DNA of 27,615 nt. Origin: JBDREF01 sp043820045 (GTDB lineage Bacteria > Planctomycetota > Phycisphaerae > Sedimentisphaerales > Anaerobacaceae). Below, in pieces: positions 16,885 to 23,529 of the stretch; position 1 is the first letter of the stretch, and the number at the start of each line of letters is the position of its first letter. The notes under the pieces were generated by a model, which worked only from the letters and a program-made list of their open reading frames with translations, was not told the origin of the DNA and made no database searches. Location: contig JBDREF010000094.1 in the NCBI GenBank assembly GCA_043820045.1, forward strand, positions 1-27,615, read 5' to 3'. Position numbers and translations under genes: made by a program.

Positions 16885-17015
16885 AATAACACTCCTCAAC
16901 TCTCAACCAATGTTAAATTGCCAGGACCTATTTCCCAAGATGCGCCACACCGCTCCAATGTTCCGCCGATTCGGTAGTTTTTGCTTTATTTGGGCATACT
17001 TCCACAATCTAAAGC

Positions 17016-17044
17016 ATTATAACCCACATCAGATTCTCTTGCAA
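17016..17044 (-). promoter_or_regulatory. Near-consensus promoter driving the pseudopilin-like gene block
   Basis: On the minus strand: -35 TTGCAA (17044-17039), a 17-bp spacer and a perfect -10 TATAAT (17021-17016). The start would be near 17009, leaving a leader of about 125 nt before the first gene (start 16884). It lies directly after the rsmA stop codon at 17053, so the block can be expressed independently of the upstream genes. Confidence 0.7.
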
Positions 17045-17052
17045 TACAAAAA

Positions 17053-17931
17053 TCAAGATTTCACGGCACGGTTCGAGAGGGTTATGTAGTCTTCGGCGCT
17101 GAGTTTTTCGGGGCGCAATCCCGGGTCGATCCCGCATTGCTCCAGCACCTGAGCCCAGTTTGCGATTGCAGCAAGTTTGCCGCCGGCCAGTCTGGTGCAG
17201 GCCAGCAGAGTCTTGCGGCGATGGCCCATGAAAAGGTGCACAATATCGCTAAAAACGGCCATATTTACGATTCGTGCGGCTTTTGCCCGGTTGCGGACGA
17301 AGCCGACCATAGCCGAATCAACCTGCGGCTGGGGCCAAAATACCGTCGGTTTCAGGGTCCTTATGGTCTTTACGTCACCTGCGGCGTGCAGGAAAATACT
17401 CAGGACGCCGTAATCTCCGGAGGCCGGCGGGGCCGTCATTCGCCCGGCGACTTCTTTCTGAACCGTAACATACATGGCGTCGGCTATTGTCGGGCCGGTG
17501 ACCAGGTTCAGCATGACCGGCGAAGCGACGTGGTAGGGCAGGTTCGCGACCAGCAGGATTCTGCCCTCGTATTCTTTGCGGGCGCGGGCCAGGGCGTCTG
17601 TGATGGCGTGGTTTATGGTGTGCTTGCTTTCGAGGATATCAGCCTTGATAAGCTCGACGGTCTCGATTTCAGCGAGCTGCCTTCCTGCAATTTCGATCAG
17701 GTTGCGGTCGAGTTCAACGGCGATTGTCCTGCCGGCTCTTTCTGCCAGAAGCTCCGTCATGGAACCTGTCCCGCAGCCGACTTCAAGCACAACATCGTCT
17801 TTTTGGATGTCTGCAAATTCGACGAGCAGCCGCATAAGATTCTTGTCGATGAGAAAATGCTGGCCGAGCCGTTTGTTGGGCCGAACGCCCGCCGACGAGA
17901 GCAACTCCTGAATTTGCCGCTTAGTCTGCAT
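17053..17931 (-). CDS. rsmA: 16S rRNA dimethyladenosine transferase
   Basis: RsmA/KsgA, 292 residues. It uses S-adenosylmethionine to dimethylate the two adjacent adenines near the 3' end of 16S rRNA (A1518/A1519 in E. coli numbering) during late 30S assembly. The N-terminal RPNKRLGQHFLIDKN block, SAM-binding motif VLEVGCGTGSMTE (48-60) and catalytic motif NLPYHVASP (128-136) are all typical. The C-terminal helical domain (about 200-292) is present with MGHRRKTL, so the protein is full length. No good ribosome site was found before the ATG, but the start agrees with the family. It follows pdxA on the same strand after 128 bp, as in the enterobacterial surA-pdxA-rsmA order. Confidence 0.95.
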   Translation of the reverse strand: MQTKRQIQELLSSAGVRPNKRLGQHFLIDKNLMRLLVEFADIQKDDVVLEVGCGTGSMTELLAERAGRTIAVELDRNLIEIAGRQLAEIETVELIKADILESKHTINHAITDALARARKEYEGRILLVANLPYHVASPVMLNLVTGPTIADAMYVTVQKEVAGRMTAPPASGDYGVLSIFLHAAGDVKTIRTLKPTVFWPQPQVDSAMVGFVRNRAKAARIVNMAVFSDIVHLFMGHRRKTLLACTRLAGGKLAAIANWAQVLEQCGIDPGLRPEKLSAEDYITLSNRAVKS

Positions 17932-18059
17932 TGGAACTTGGAATCATGAATTCGCGCTCTGCAGAAGGCCGCTGCAAAATGTCATCGCCTTATTTGAAAT
18001 TGCTTCACCCTGCTCGCAACGATACCCTCCGGCCGAATGTCTTGTACGAAGCATCAATT

Positions 18060-19100
18060 CTAAATTCGACATTCCACCTTCTTTTTCACCTTGGCCATTT
18101 GTATCGCGGTTCTTATGGCTGCTTTCATGCTGGCGGGGTTGGCGATGTTTCGCCCGGCGATGTCGAAAGCTGTCCCGTGCGAAGGCGACGTCCTTATGAT
18201 GGGCAGGCCGATAGTCACGTTTACCGCGTGCTCGAAGTCGAGCAGTTTCACCGGGATCATGCCCTGGTCGTGATACATTGCGACCACGCCGTCGAATTCG
18301 CCCCGGGCCGCCCTCAAGAATAGGGTGTCGGCGCTGAACGGCCCGATGCAGTTTATCCCCTGTTCCTGAGCTAACAGAATAGCGGGCGATATGATGCGCT
18401 GCTCCTCGTCGCCGAATTGGCCGTCCTCGCCAGCGTGCGGATTCAGTGCGGCAACGCCGATTTTGGGATGCTCAATGTCGAAGTACTGCTTCAATGCGTC
18501 GTTGAGCAGGTCTATCGGCTCGAAGACGCAGCCGATTGTAAATTTGTGCCTCACTTCGAACAGGGCTTCGTGAATTGTCGCCAGCGCCAGTTTCAACGGC
18601 CCGGCAATAAACATCATCACTTTTCGCTTGGATTTGCACCGGGCAGCGAACATCTCGGTATGCCCCGGCCACTCTGAGCCGGCCAGCTTCCAACTGGTCT
18701 TGCTGATCGGGGCGGTTACTACCGCGTCGATAAGGCCGTCGCGAGCAGCGTCAATCGCATCGAGGCAGAACCGGATAGATGCCTCGCCGGCAAGCTTGCT
18801 GGGGCCGTTGACCCACGACGGTACGGAATACTCGTCGTAATCGGCGACGACAACCTTGTACGGATACTCGCGGCTGATCTTCTCGTGCTGATGCCGGCCC
18901 CAGAACGGCTCTGTCTCTGCGGCGTCGGCGGCGTAACAAAGCTGCTCGTTCATCCCGAAAATGACGAACTTTGCCGCCTTGCGGATGGCCGGGTCGGCAA
19001 GGGCCTTGACAATGACCTCAGGCCCGATTCCGGCGGCGTCGCCCATCGTTATGCCGATCAGCATCTGTTCGGTTATCGAATTGTTGCCATTGGTTTTCAT
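18060..19100 (-). CDS. pdxA: 4-hydroxythreonine-4-phosphate dehydrogenase
   Basis: PdxA, 346 residues. It performs the NAD-dependent oxidation of 4-phosphohydroxy-L-threonine in the DXP-dependent pathway to pyridoxal phosphate. Family signatures are IGITMGDAAGIGPEVIVKAL near the start and the three metal-binding histidines His177 (ALATIHEAL), His222 (LNPHAGEDGQFGDEE) and His277 (VAMYHDQGMIPVK). Their spacing matches His166/211/266 of the E. coli enzyme with a constant offset of 11. The C-terminal TIGLPIIRTSPSHGTAFDIAG block is also present. GGA lies six bases before the ATG. It lies 49 bp downstream of ribE on the same strand, so two cofactor-synthesis genes probably share a transcript. A paralogous role (PdxA2-type) is possible but less likely next to rsmA. 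Confidence 0.94.
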   Translation of the reverse strand: MKTNGNNSITEQMLIGITMGDAAGIGPEVIVKALADPAIRKAAKFVIFGMNEQLCYAADAAETEPFWGRHQHEKISREYPYKVVVADYDEYSVPSWVNGPSKLAGEASIRFCLDAIDAARDGLIDAVVTAPISKTSWKLAGSEWPGHTEMFAARCKSKRKVMMFIAGPLKLALATIHEALFEVRHKFTIGCVFEPIDLLNDALKQYFDIEHPKIGVAALNPHAGEDGQFGDEEQRIISPAILLAQEQGINCIGPFSADTLFLRAARGEFDGVVAMYHDQGMIPVKLLDFEHAVNVTIGLPIIRTSPSHGTAFDIAGRNIANPASMKAAIRTAIQMAKVKKKVECRI

Positions 19101-19149
19101 ATTAAGTCCAGCCTGCGGCGTCCGATTTGTCCCGGATTGGGCACGCGGC

Positions 19150-19791
19150 TTAAAAGCCTAATTCTCTTAGTCTTTCGGCAGTCAACGGCTCGGTCTTAGG
19201 CAAAATCCGTTCGAGTTGTTTCTTTATCGTCTTTACAATTATATCTGTTTCTATGTTAACGCAATCGCCTGTTTTCGCTGCGGCTAACGTAGTTTTCTTC
19301 AGCGTCTCGGGTATTACAGAAATGTTGAAGCTGCTGCTGTCCATAGCCGCTATTGTCAGGGAAATACCGTCCACGGCGACCGAGCCTTTGACCACCATCG
19401 CATCGAGCAGTTCGGGCCTGGCCGCAAATCTTATATCGGCAAATTCGCCGCGTTTGTGGATTGCTTCTATTTTTGCCGTGCCGTCGATATGGCCCTGGAC
19501 GAAATGCCCGCCGAATCGGTCGCCGGCCTTGATGGCCCGTTCGAGGTTGACTTGCGACGAAGGCTGGAGCTTGCCAAGGGTTGATTTTGCCAGCGTTTCA
19601 GCACTGATATCGAAGTGTGCCAGACCGCCTTCGATACCGGCGACGGTCAGGCAGACTCCGTTAACGGCTATACTCTCGCCGATAGCGCTCTGGCCGGCCA
19701 GTTTACCCAAATCGAGCGTCAGAAGCATGGCGTCCGCGTTTCGGCGAACCGACTTTACCCGAAAAGTTGTTTCTATAAGCCCCGTGAACAT
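19150..19791 (-). CDS. ribE: Riboflavin synthase, alpha chain
   Basis: Riboflavin synthase, 213 residues, with two lumazine-binding repeats. It dismutates two 6,7-dimethyl-8-ribityllumazine molecules to riboflavin and a pyrimidine. The N-terminus MFTGLIE is the family hallmark. The first repeat covers about 1-96 (IGESIAVNGVCLTV); the second starts with GGHFVQGHIDGTAKI and continues with VKGSVAVDGISLTIA. The ATG at 19791 is chosen over a GTG two codons upstream because family members begin at MFTGLIE. No strong ribosome site is seen. The gene is first in the leftward ribE-pdxA-rsmA series and is served by the promoter at 19871-19898. The other riboflavin genes are not in the window. The symbol ribC is used in some species. 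Confidence 0.94.
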   Translation of the reverse strand: MFTGLIETTFRVKSVRRNADAMLLTLDLGKLAGQSAIGESIAVNGVCLTVAGIEGGLAHFDISAETLAKSTLGKLQPSSQVNLERAIKAGDRFGGHFVQGHIDGTAKIEAIHKRGEFADIRFAARPELLDAMVVKGSVAVDGISLTIAAMDSSSFNISVIPETLKKTTLAAAKTGDCVNIETDIIVKTIKKQLERILPKTEPLTAERLRELGF

Positions 19792-19840
19792 ATGCACTTG
19801 ATTACTTATTCCGCCCTATGCGGCTTTTCGATAATTTCTA

Positions 19841-19868
19841 TTGAAAAAGCCATAACAAAGGCTAAAAT
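19841..19868 (+). promoter_or_regulatory. Rightward promoter for the 19929-22335 gene group
   Basis: TTGAAA at 19841-19846, a 16-bp spacer and TAAAAT at 19863-19868 (5 of 6). The start site would be near 19875, giving a leader of about 54 nt. It abuts the oppositely oriented ribE promoter, with the two -10 elements two base pairs apart. Confidence 0.55.
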
Positions 19869-19870
19869 CG

Positions 19871-19898
19871 ATTATAGTCATAAGTAACTAATAATCAA
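19871..19898 (-). promoter_or_regulatory. Leftward promoter for ribE-pdxA
   Basis: On the minus strand: -35 TTGATT (19898-19893), a 16-bp spacer and perfect -10 TATAAT (19876-19871). The start site would be near 19864, inside the -10 of the rightward promoter, so both promoters cannot be occupied at once. Leader of about 73 nt with no recognisable FMN riboswitch. Confidence 0.55.
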
Positions 19899-19928
19899 TA
19901 AGCAAAGTCACACTGGGGTGGGATAATT

Positions 19929-20468
19929 ATGAACACTTTTTGGCTTAAAATAGCAGGCGTCTTGGTCTTGGGCGTGGGTGCGGTTGTGATGATAAGCGTC
20001 CTGACCTCCGGGACCGATTCGCAGCCGCCGGAGCCGAAGGAAGCTGCGCAGAAGCAGAAGACAGTCTATGATACGTGGGATGAGGACGACAAGAGATTGA
20101 TGGCCGAGCCGCAGCTCAAAGAGCCGCCTGCACCAAATGCACCGGCGCAGCAGCCCCCGGCGAGCCAGCCGACGGCCCAGCAGACTGCACCGGCTCAGCC
20201 TGCCATGCCGCAGTTCAAAGAGCTGAGCGAGGAACAGGACATCGAAGCGCAGAGGCTTTGGATGTGGGTCGAGAACCAGAGGAAGATGGGTCGGTTGCCG
20301 GTTGTCAGCTACGGGCAGATGGTCAAGACCAGCCGGGAGATTATCCAGCGCTGGCCCGAGAGCAAGTACGCCTTCTTTGCCAGGCGTGCTCTTGCCGACC
20401 TGCCCGACCGTTACAAGAAGATGTACGATATTACCAAAGAAGAAACCGATCTCGGAAATCTGAAATAA
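19929..20468 (+). CDS. Membrane-anchored protein with Pro/Gln-rich linker and TPR-like C-terminus
   Basis: Protein of 179 residues, not recognised as a named family. An N-terminal hydrophobic helix (about 5-26, WLKIAGVLVLGVGAVVMISVL) acts as a signal anchor. A low-complexity Pro/Ala/Gln linker follows at about 60-97, then a helical segment (about 105-165) with IIQRWPESKYAFFARRALADLP. That segment resembles the repeat found in YbgF/BamD-like TPR proteins (P.S.YA..A...L). It may organise envelope proteins; no catalytic residues are seen. The ATG is preceded by the purine-rich GGGGTGGGAT. It is the first gene of a rightward group with the thymidylate-synthase-like gene 34 bp downstream. Confidence 0.65.
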   Translation: MNTFWLKIAGVLVLGVGAVVMISVLTSGTDSQPPEPKEAAQKQKTVYDTWDEDDKRLMAEPQLKEPPAPNAPAQQPPASQPTAQQTAPAQPAMPQFKELSEEQDIEAQRLWMWVENQRKMGRLPVVSYGQMVKTSREIIQRWPESKYAFFARRALADLPDRYKKMYDITKEETDLGNLK

Positions 20469-20502
20469 GGATAACGGGGAAGCTTTGTAAAGGAATGTAT
20501 AG

Positions 20503-21396
20503 ATGAGCACAACTGCATCGGTTGCTAATATCCCGGTTATTTCGATAACCGCCGATTGCCTTCCGGAGGCATGGGAGAAGGCCGTCCTTGCTGTCTGGGA
20601 CAAAGGTTTTGAGGTCAGGACTCAGTACGACAAGCCCGATGACCCGCCCAGCAGGGACGCCACCGTCATGATTGCCGTTAGCGATCCGTTCTGCGAGCCT
20701 CGGATTCATAAGAACTTTCCCGGCGGGCCCGAAGAGCTTGAGTCGTATCGACAGGAAGTCGTCAGCGGGATTCACGACCACTGGATCGACCCGGCTGCAG
20801 GCAAGTGGACCTATACGTATCACGAACGGCTGTTCTCGTATTGTCCTGTGGAGGATATTCGCGACGCCGATTCGCCCAAGCCTTTCGAGAACGTCAATCA
20901 GATTCAATACATCATCGATTGTCTCTCAAGGGCCGGCCACAGCCGAAGGGCGCAGGCGATAACCTGGATGCCTACGGCCGATCCGCCCACCGACGATCCG
21001 CCGTGTCTTCAGAGGTTATGGTGCCGGCTGGTGGCCAACGAGGCGGGCGAGCTGTCGCTCAATATGAATACTCACTGGCGGAGCAGAGACCTTTACAAGG
21101 CATGGTTCATGAACGTCTATGCCCTTACCGACCTTCAACGGAAAATCGCCGAGGGAATATCGCAGAAGCGGGGCGAGCCGGTGAAGGTGGGCCGGTACGT
21201 CGATATCAGCGATTCGCTGCATATCTACGGCAGCTATTTCAACGAGGTTGAGCCGGAGATAGAGAAGATGCGTCGAAGCCCGTTCGCGGAGCGGTCGTGG
21301 CCGAGTACGCATCCGGCGTTCGAGATGATGACGACAGAGGCCAGAGAAAGACTGCAACAGGACCCGGACTGGTATGCAAAGGCAAAAGGCGGTTAG
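20503..21396 (+). CDS. Thymidylate synthase-family protein (archaeal-like ThyA fold)
   Basis: Protein of 297 residues. The C-terminal half carries the ThyA active-site pattern: nucleophile Cys168 in DDPPCLQ, phosphate-binding RSRD (193-196) in NTHWRSRDLYKAW, Asn204 (equivalent to the dUMP-binding Asn177 of E. coli) in FMNVYAL, and His240 with Tyr242 in DSLHIYGSYF. These align in order and spacing with C146, R166-D169, N177, H207 and Y209 of E. coli ThyA, although overall similarity is low and the protein looks closer to the methanogen-type enzymes. The expected reaction is 5-methylation of dUMP to dTMP; Asn204 argues against a dCMP hydroxymethylase. Residues 1-120 are diverged. It lies between a TPR-like gene and a prolyl isomerase gene, about 1.6 kb before nrdR. 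Confidence 0.75.
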   Translation: MSTTASVANIPVISITADCLPEAWEKAVLAVWDKGFEVRTQYDKPDDPPSRDATVMIAVSDPFCEPRIHKNFPGGPEELESYRQEVVSGIHDHWIDPAAGKWTYTYHERLFSYCPVEDIRDADSPKPFENVNQIQYIIDCLSRAGHSRRAQAITWMPTADPPTDDPPCLQRLWCRLVANEAGELSLNMNTHWRSRDLYKAWFMNVYALTDLQRKIAEGISQKRGEPVKVGRYVDISDSLHIYGSYFNEVEPEIEKMRRSPFAERSWPSTHPAFEMMTTEARERLQQDPDWYAKAKGG

Positions 21397-21477
21397 CTGT
21401 AGTTTTGAATATCGAATAGTGAATAACGACAATTTCTTTTGAGCGCAATAAGAACTGCGCGATACGAAGGGTGGAAC

Positions 21478-22335
21478 ATGGCATTTATTGTTAACGGCGA
21501 GAAGATTGAAGATTCGGCGATAAAGCAGGAAGTTGAGCGTTTGAGGCCGGATTATGAACGAGTGTTTACCGACCAGGACCCGAAAGAGCGGGAGACTCAA
21601 CTGCTCGAATGGTCCAGAGAAAACGTGGTCGAGAGGGTCCTGATCAATCAGGAAGCGGCAAAGAACGGCGGGAAGGTACCGTATGAGCAGGTCGAAGCCG
21701 CTCTGGCCAGGCTCAAGGAGCAATACACGGATCCCAAGCAGTTGTACGAGGATTTCAACGCCGAGGATGACGAAAAAATCAAGCAGGATATCGAGAGGCA
21801 GATGCAGGTCGAGCAGAGCCTGAACAAAGTTTGCGAGAATCTGCCGACGCCGTCCAAGGCTAAGATTCGGGAGTATTATGAGCAGAACAAGGAGCAGTTC
21901 AAATCAGAAGAGCGAATCAGAGTTGCTCACATAGTCAGATACGTCAACTGGCAAACGGATGAACAGACTGCTTACGATGCGATAAGCCGGGCGCACGAGG
22001 AACTCAAAGGCGGCGCTGCTTTCGAGATGGTCGTCGACAAATACACGGATTGCGCCGACAGCGGCGGCGACCTCGGCTATGTCGCAAGGGGACAGATGGT
22101 GGAGGAATTCGAGGACGTGGTTTTCAATTTAGGCGTCGGCCAGACCAGCGATATCTTCCGCACTCGTTTCGGCTTTCACGTCGCAAAGGTCTATGCAAGG
22201 GAGCCGGCGGCCATATCTCCTCTGGAACAGGCAGAGTCCAAAATAACCGAGGCGCTGGCCGAACAGATACGCGAAAAAGCGATTGATAGTTTTATCGACC
22301 GGTTGAAGAGCCAGGCCAAAATCGAAGAGGTATAA
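21478..22335 (+). CDS. Parvulin-type peptidyl-prolyl isomerase (PpiC/SurA family) without signal peptide
   Basis: Protein of 285 residues. The N-terminus MAFIVNGEKIEDSAIKQEVE resembles the start of SurA_N/NifM-like chaperone domains. A long charged helical region follows to about 135, and the PpiC rotamase domain runs from about 140 to 240 (RIRVAHIVRYVN, GGDLGYVARGQMVEEFEDVVF, FRTRFGFHVAKV). It should catalyse cis-trans isomerisation of prolyl bonds and hold unfolded chains. SurA/PrsA relatives are exported, but no signal peptide or membrane helix is present, so a cytoplasmic, NifM-like location is inferred. The ATG at 21478 has AAGG seven bases upstream; the open frame reaches back 13 codons without a better start. 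No convincing terminator follows directly. Confidence 0.85.
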   Translation: MAFIVNGEKIEDSAIKQEVERLRPDYERVFTDQDPKERETQLLEWSRENVVERVLINQEAAKNGGKVPYEQVEAALARLKEQYTDPKQLYEDFNAEDDEKIKQDIERQMQVEQSLNKVCENLPTPSKAKIREYYEQNKEQFKSEERIRVAHIVRYVNWQTDEQTAYDAISRAHEELKGGAAFEMVVDKYTDCADSGGDLGYVARGQMVEEFEDVVFNLGVGQTSDIFRTRFGFHVAKVYAREPAAISPLEQAESKITEALAEQIREKAIDSFIDRLKSQAKIEEV

Positions 22336-22506
22336 TTCGACGGCGGCAAGACCAATAAAACACAGCATGGCGGCGGCGGGCCGTACATACGCGCGGCAGA
22401 TACGATTTTTTTCTCTGCAATCGTAACCTGCGTTCATCGTTATTCTTCTCTTTTGTCGGATTTATCGGGCAGTGAAAAAAAGGGGCCAAAAAGCACCTGC
22501 CCTGAT

Positions 22507-22535
22507 TTGGCTGCGCGCGGTTTCTATGTTACACT
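22507..22535 (+). promoter_or_regulatory. Putative promoter of the candidate small RNA
   Basis: TTGGCT at 22507-22512 (4 of 6), a 17-bp spacer and TACACT at 22530-22535 (4 of 6), with an extended -10 TG at 22527-22528. The predicted start is near 22542. Confidence 0.4.
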
Positions 22536-22541
22536 TTAATT

Positions 22542-22684
22542 GAAGCAAGAAGAAGGGAGTAATAAGCGGAGTAGAAACGAAGCTTTCACAGGATGTGAAA
22601 GCATTAGTACCAGACCTGAGGGGGGGTTGTATAAGTTTCTTTCCGAGTTGGCCTCTGCGTTCTCCGCGCAGAGGCTCTTTTTTT
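22542..22684 (+). ncRNA. Candidate structured small RNA of unknown class
   Basis: A possible transcript of about 143 nt between a promoter-like site and a strong terminator. Visible helices: AGAAAC (22573-22578) pairs with GUUUCU (22635-22640) and encloses a perfect 8-bp hairpin GCUUUCAC/GUGAAAGC with loop AGGAU (22582-22602), and a weaker hairpin UAC..GACC/GGUU-GUA around a G-rich loop with seven consecutive G (22620-22626). The first 30 nt are purine-rich and unpaired. The terminator hairpin forms the 3' end. It matches no RNA class I recognise (not tRNA, 6S, SRP, tmRNA or a c-di-GMP riboswitch). It could be a trans-acting small RNA, an attenuator or leader linked to nrdR, or only the 3' end of the upstream operon mRNA. 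Confidence 0.45.
22651..22684 (+). terminator. Rho-independent terminator
   Basis: Perfect 9-bp GC-rich stem GCCTCTGCG (22651-22659) / CGCAGAGGC (22667-22675), a 7-nt loop, then TCTTTTTTT. It is oriented rightward only: the complementary strand has no T-run after the hairpin. It ends the candidate small RNA or the preceding operon. Confidence 0.85.
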
Positions 22685-22806
22685 ATTGCAGAGAAAAGCC
22701 GTCGAATAAGAGCCGTTGACTAATCCCGGCTCACCTGTTCGGTGCCTGCCGGAGCACAAGTTTACGCCGCAAAGAGAAAATTTCCCGCATCTGATTCAAA
22801 TTTCTT

Positions 22807-22834
22807 TTGACGTACTATATATTGTTGCTAAAAT
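22807..22834 (+). promoter_or_regulatory. nrdR promoter
   Basis: TTGACG at 22807-22812 (5 of 6), a 16-bp spacer and TAAAAT at 22829-22834 (5 of 6). The start site would be near 22841, 147 nt before the nrdR ATG. The spacer is almost entirely occupied by an NrdR-box-like palindrome. Confidence 0.65.
22812..22827. promoter_or_regulatory. NrdR box 1 (operator-like)
   Basis: gtACTATATATTGTtg; the central 12 bp match all 12 core positions of the known NrdR-box consensus (acaCwAtATaTwGtgt), with mismatches only in the outer two bases on each side. It lies between the -35 and -10 of the nrdR promoter, where binding of NrdR would block RNA polymerase. Confidence 0.6.
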
Positions 22835-22841
22835 ACCCATG

Positions 22842-22857
22842 AGTCTATATGTAGTGC
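22842..22857. promoter_or_regulatory. NrdR box 2 (operator-like)
   Basis: agtCTATATGTAGTGC; 12 of 16 positions fit the NrdR-box consensus, including the C and G of each half site. It begins 30 bp after box 1, close to three helical turns, the tandem arrangement typical of NrdR-regulated promoters, and covers the predicted transcription start. Confidence 0.5.
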
Positions 22858-22987
22858 TGGCCTGGTTGGCGTCGAGGAGCGTGGCTTCTAATGGCAGATA
22901 ACCGTTGGAAGAAGGGATGTAATCGTGAATCGCCGGGTCGGGAATGTGTCTCGAACATAAGTAGTGCAACGAGATGCGAGCTGTGAA

Positions 22988-23476
22988 ATGAAATGTCCCT
23001 TTTGCAAGGAAGACCGGGATAAGGTTATTGACTCGCGTTCCAGCGACGGCGGAAGGGTAATCCGGCGCCGGCGGCAGTGCCTGGTGTGTGAGAGGCGTTT
23101 CACAACCTACGAAAAGATAGGCGAGGGCTCCAAACTTTACGTCGTCAAGAAGGATAACTCCCGGGTCCCTTACGACAGGGACAAGATCATCACCGGCTTG
23201 GCGAAAGCCTGTTACAAAAGGCCGGTTTCGGCAGAGCAGATTCAGAGAATAGCCGACAGGGCCGAGGAGATTATATTTCGCAATTTCGACAAGGAAGTCT
23301 CATCAGCTATTGTGGGTGAGAGCGTGATGAGGCAGTTGCGAAAGGTTGACAAGGTGGCGTACATCCGTTTTGCAAGTGTCTATCGTGACTTCAGGGACGC
23401 GGGCGAATTGATCGAGGAAGTCAGCAAGGCAATAGAGGAAGCCGAGCCGACTGGCCAGCTGTTGTTTGAGCAATAG
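22988..23476 (+). CDS. nrdR: Transcriptional repressor NrdR
   Basis: NrdR, 162 residues. It is the nucleotide-sensing repressor of ribonucleotide reductase genes. The N-terminal zinc ribbon MKCPFC...CLVC (Cys3, Cys6, Cys31, Cys34) binds DNA and is followed by RRFTTYE. An ATP-cone (about 49-139, VVKKDNSRVPYDRDKIITGLAKACYKRPV) senses ATP/dATP, and the family ending RFASVYRDF is present. The frame opens at a GTG at 22964, but the family always starts at MxCPFC, so the ATG at 22988 is chosen. Two NrdR boxes in its own promoter suggest autorepression. It lies 53 bp before a second ATP-cone gene on the same strand. No ribonucleotide reductase gene is in the window. Confidence 0.95.
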   Translation: MKCPFCKEDRDKVIDSRSSDGGRVIRRRRQCLVCERRFTTYEKIGEGSKLYVVKKDNSRVPYDRDKIITGLAKACYKRPVSAEQIQRIADRAEEIIFRNFDKEVSSAIVGESVMRQLRKVDKVAYIRFASVYRDFRDAGELIEEVSKAIEEAEPTGQLLFEQ

Positions 23477-23529
23477 CCGCGTTCAAGGCAGAATTGGGAG
23501 CAGTTTGATTTTGCAAGGAGGCAAATAAG

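Larger units (their letters stand above)
22336..22987. other. Non-coding region between the prolyl isomerase gene and nrdR
   Basis: This 652-bp stretch contains no supported coding sequence. In order it holds an inverted repeat GGGCAG/CTGCCC (22467-22502), a promoter-like site (22507-22535), a candidate structured RNA (22542-22684) ending in a factor-independent terminator, the nrdR promoter (22807-22834) with two NrdR-box-like sites, and a leader of about 147 nt. A 20-codon frame (ATG at 22839 region, MSLYVVLAWLAS...) lies almost at the predicted transcription start and has no ribosome site, so it is not called. Confidence 0.6.

Noticed and set aside
17062..17080. ggttcgag sequence considered as a tRNA T-arm
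   Set aside because: It lies inside the rsmA coding sequence and no acceptor, D-arm or anticodon stem can be built around it.
19792..19864. ribE leader considered as an FMN riboswitch
   Set aside because: The leader is only about 70 nt and lacks the conserved FMN-element helices.
22467..22502. GGGCAG/CTGCCC inverted repeat considered as a terminator of the prolyl isomerase gene
   Set aside because: Long A/G-rich loop and no T-run after it on the plus strand.
22839..22901. 20-codon upstream ORF in the nrdR leader
   Set aside because: Its ATG lies at the predicted transcription start, has no ribosome site and overlaps NrdR box 2.
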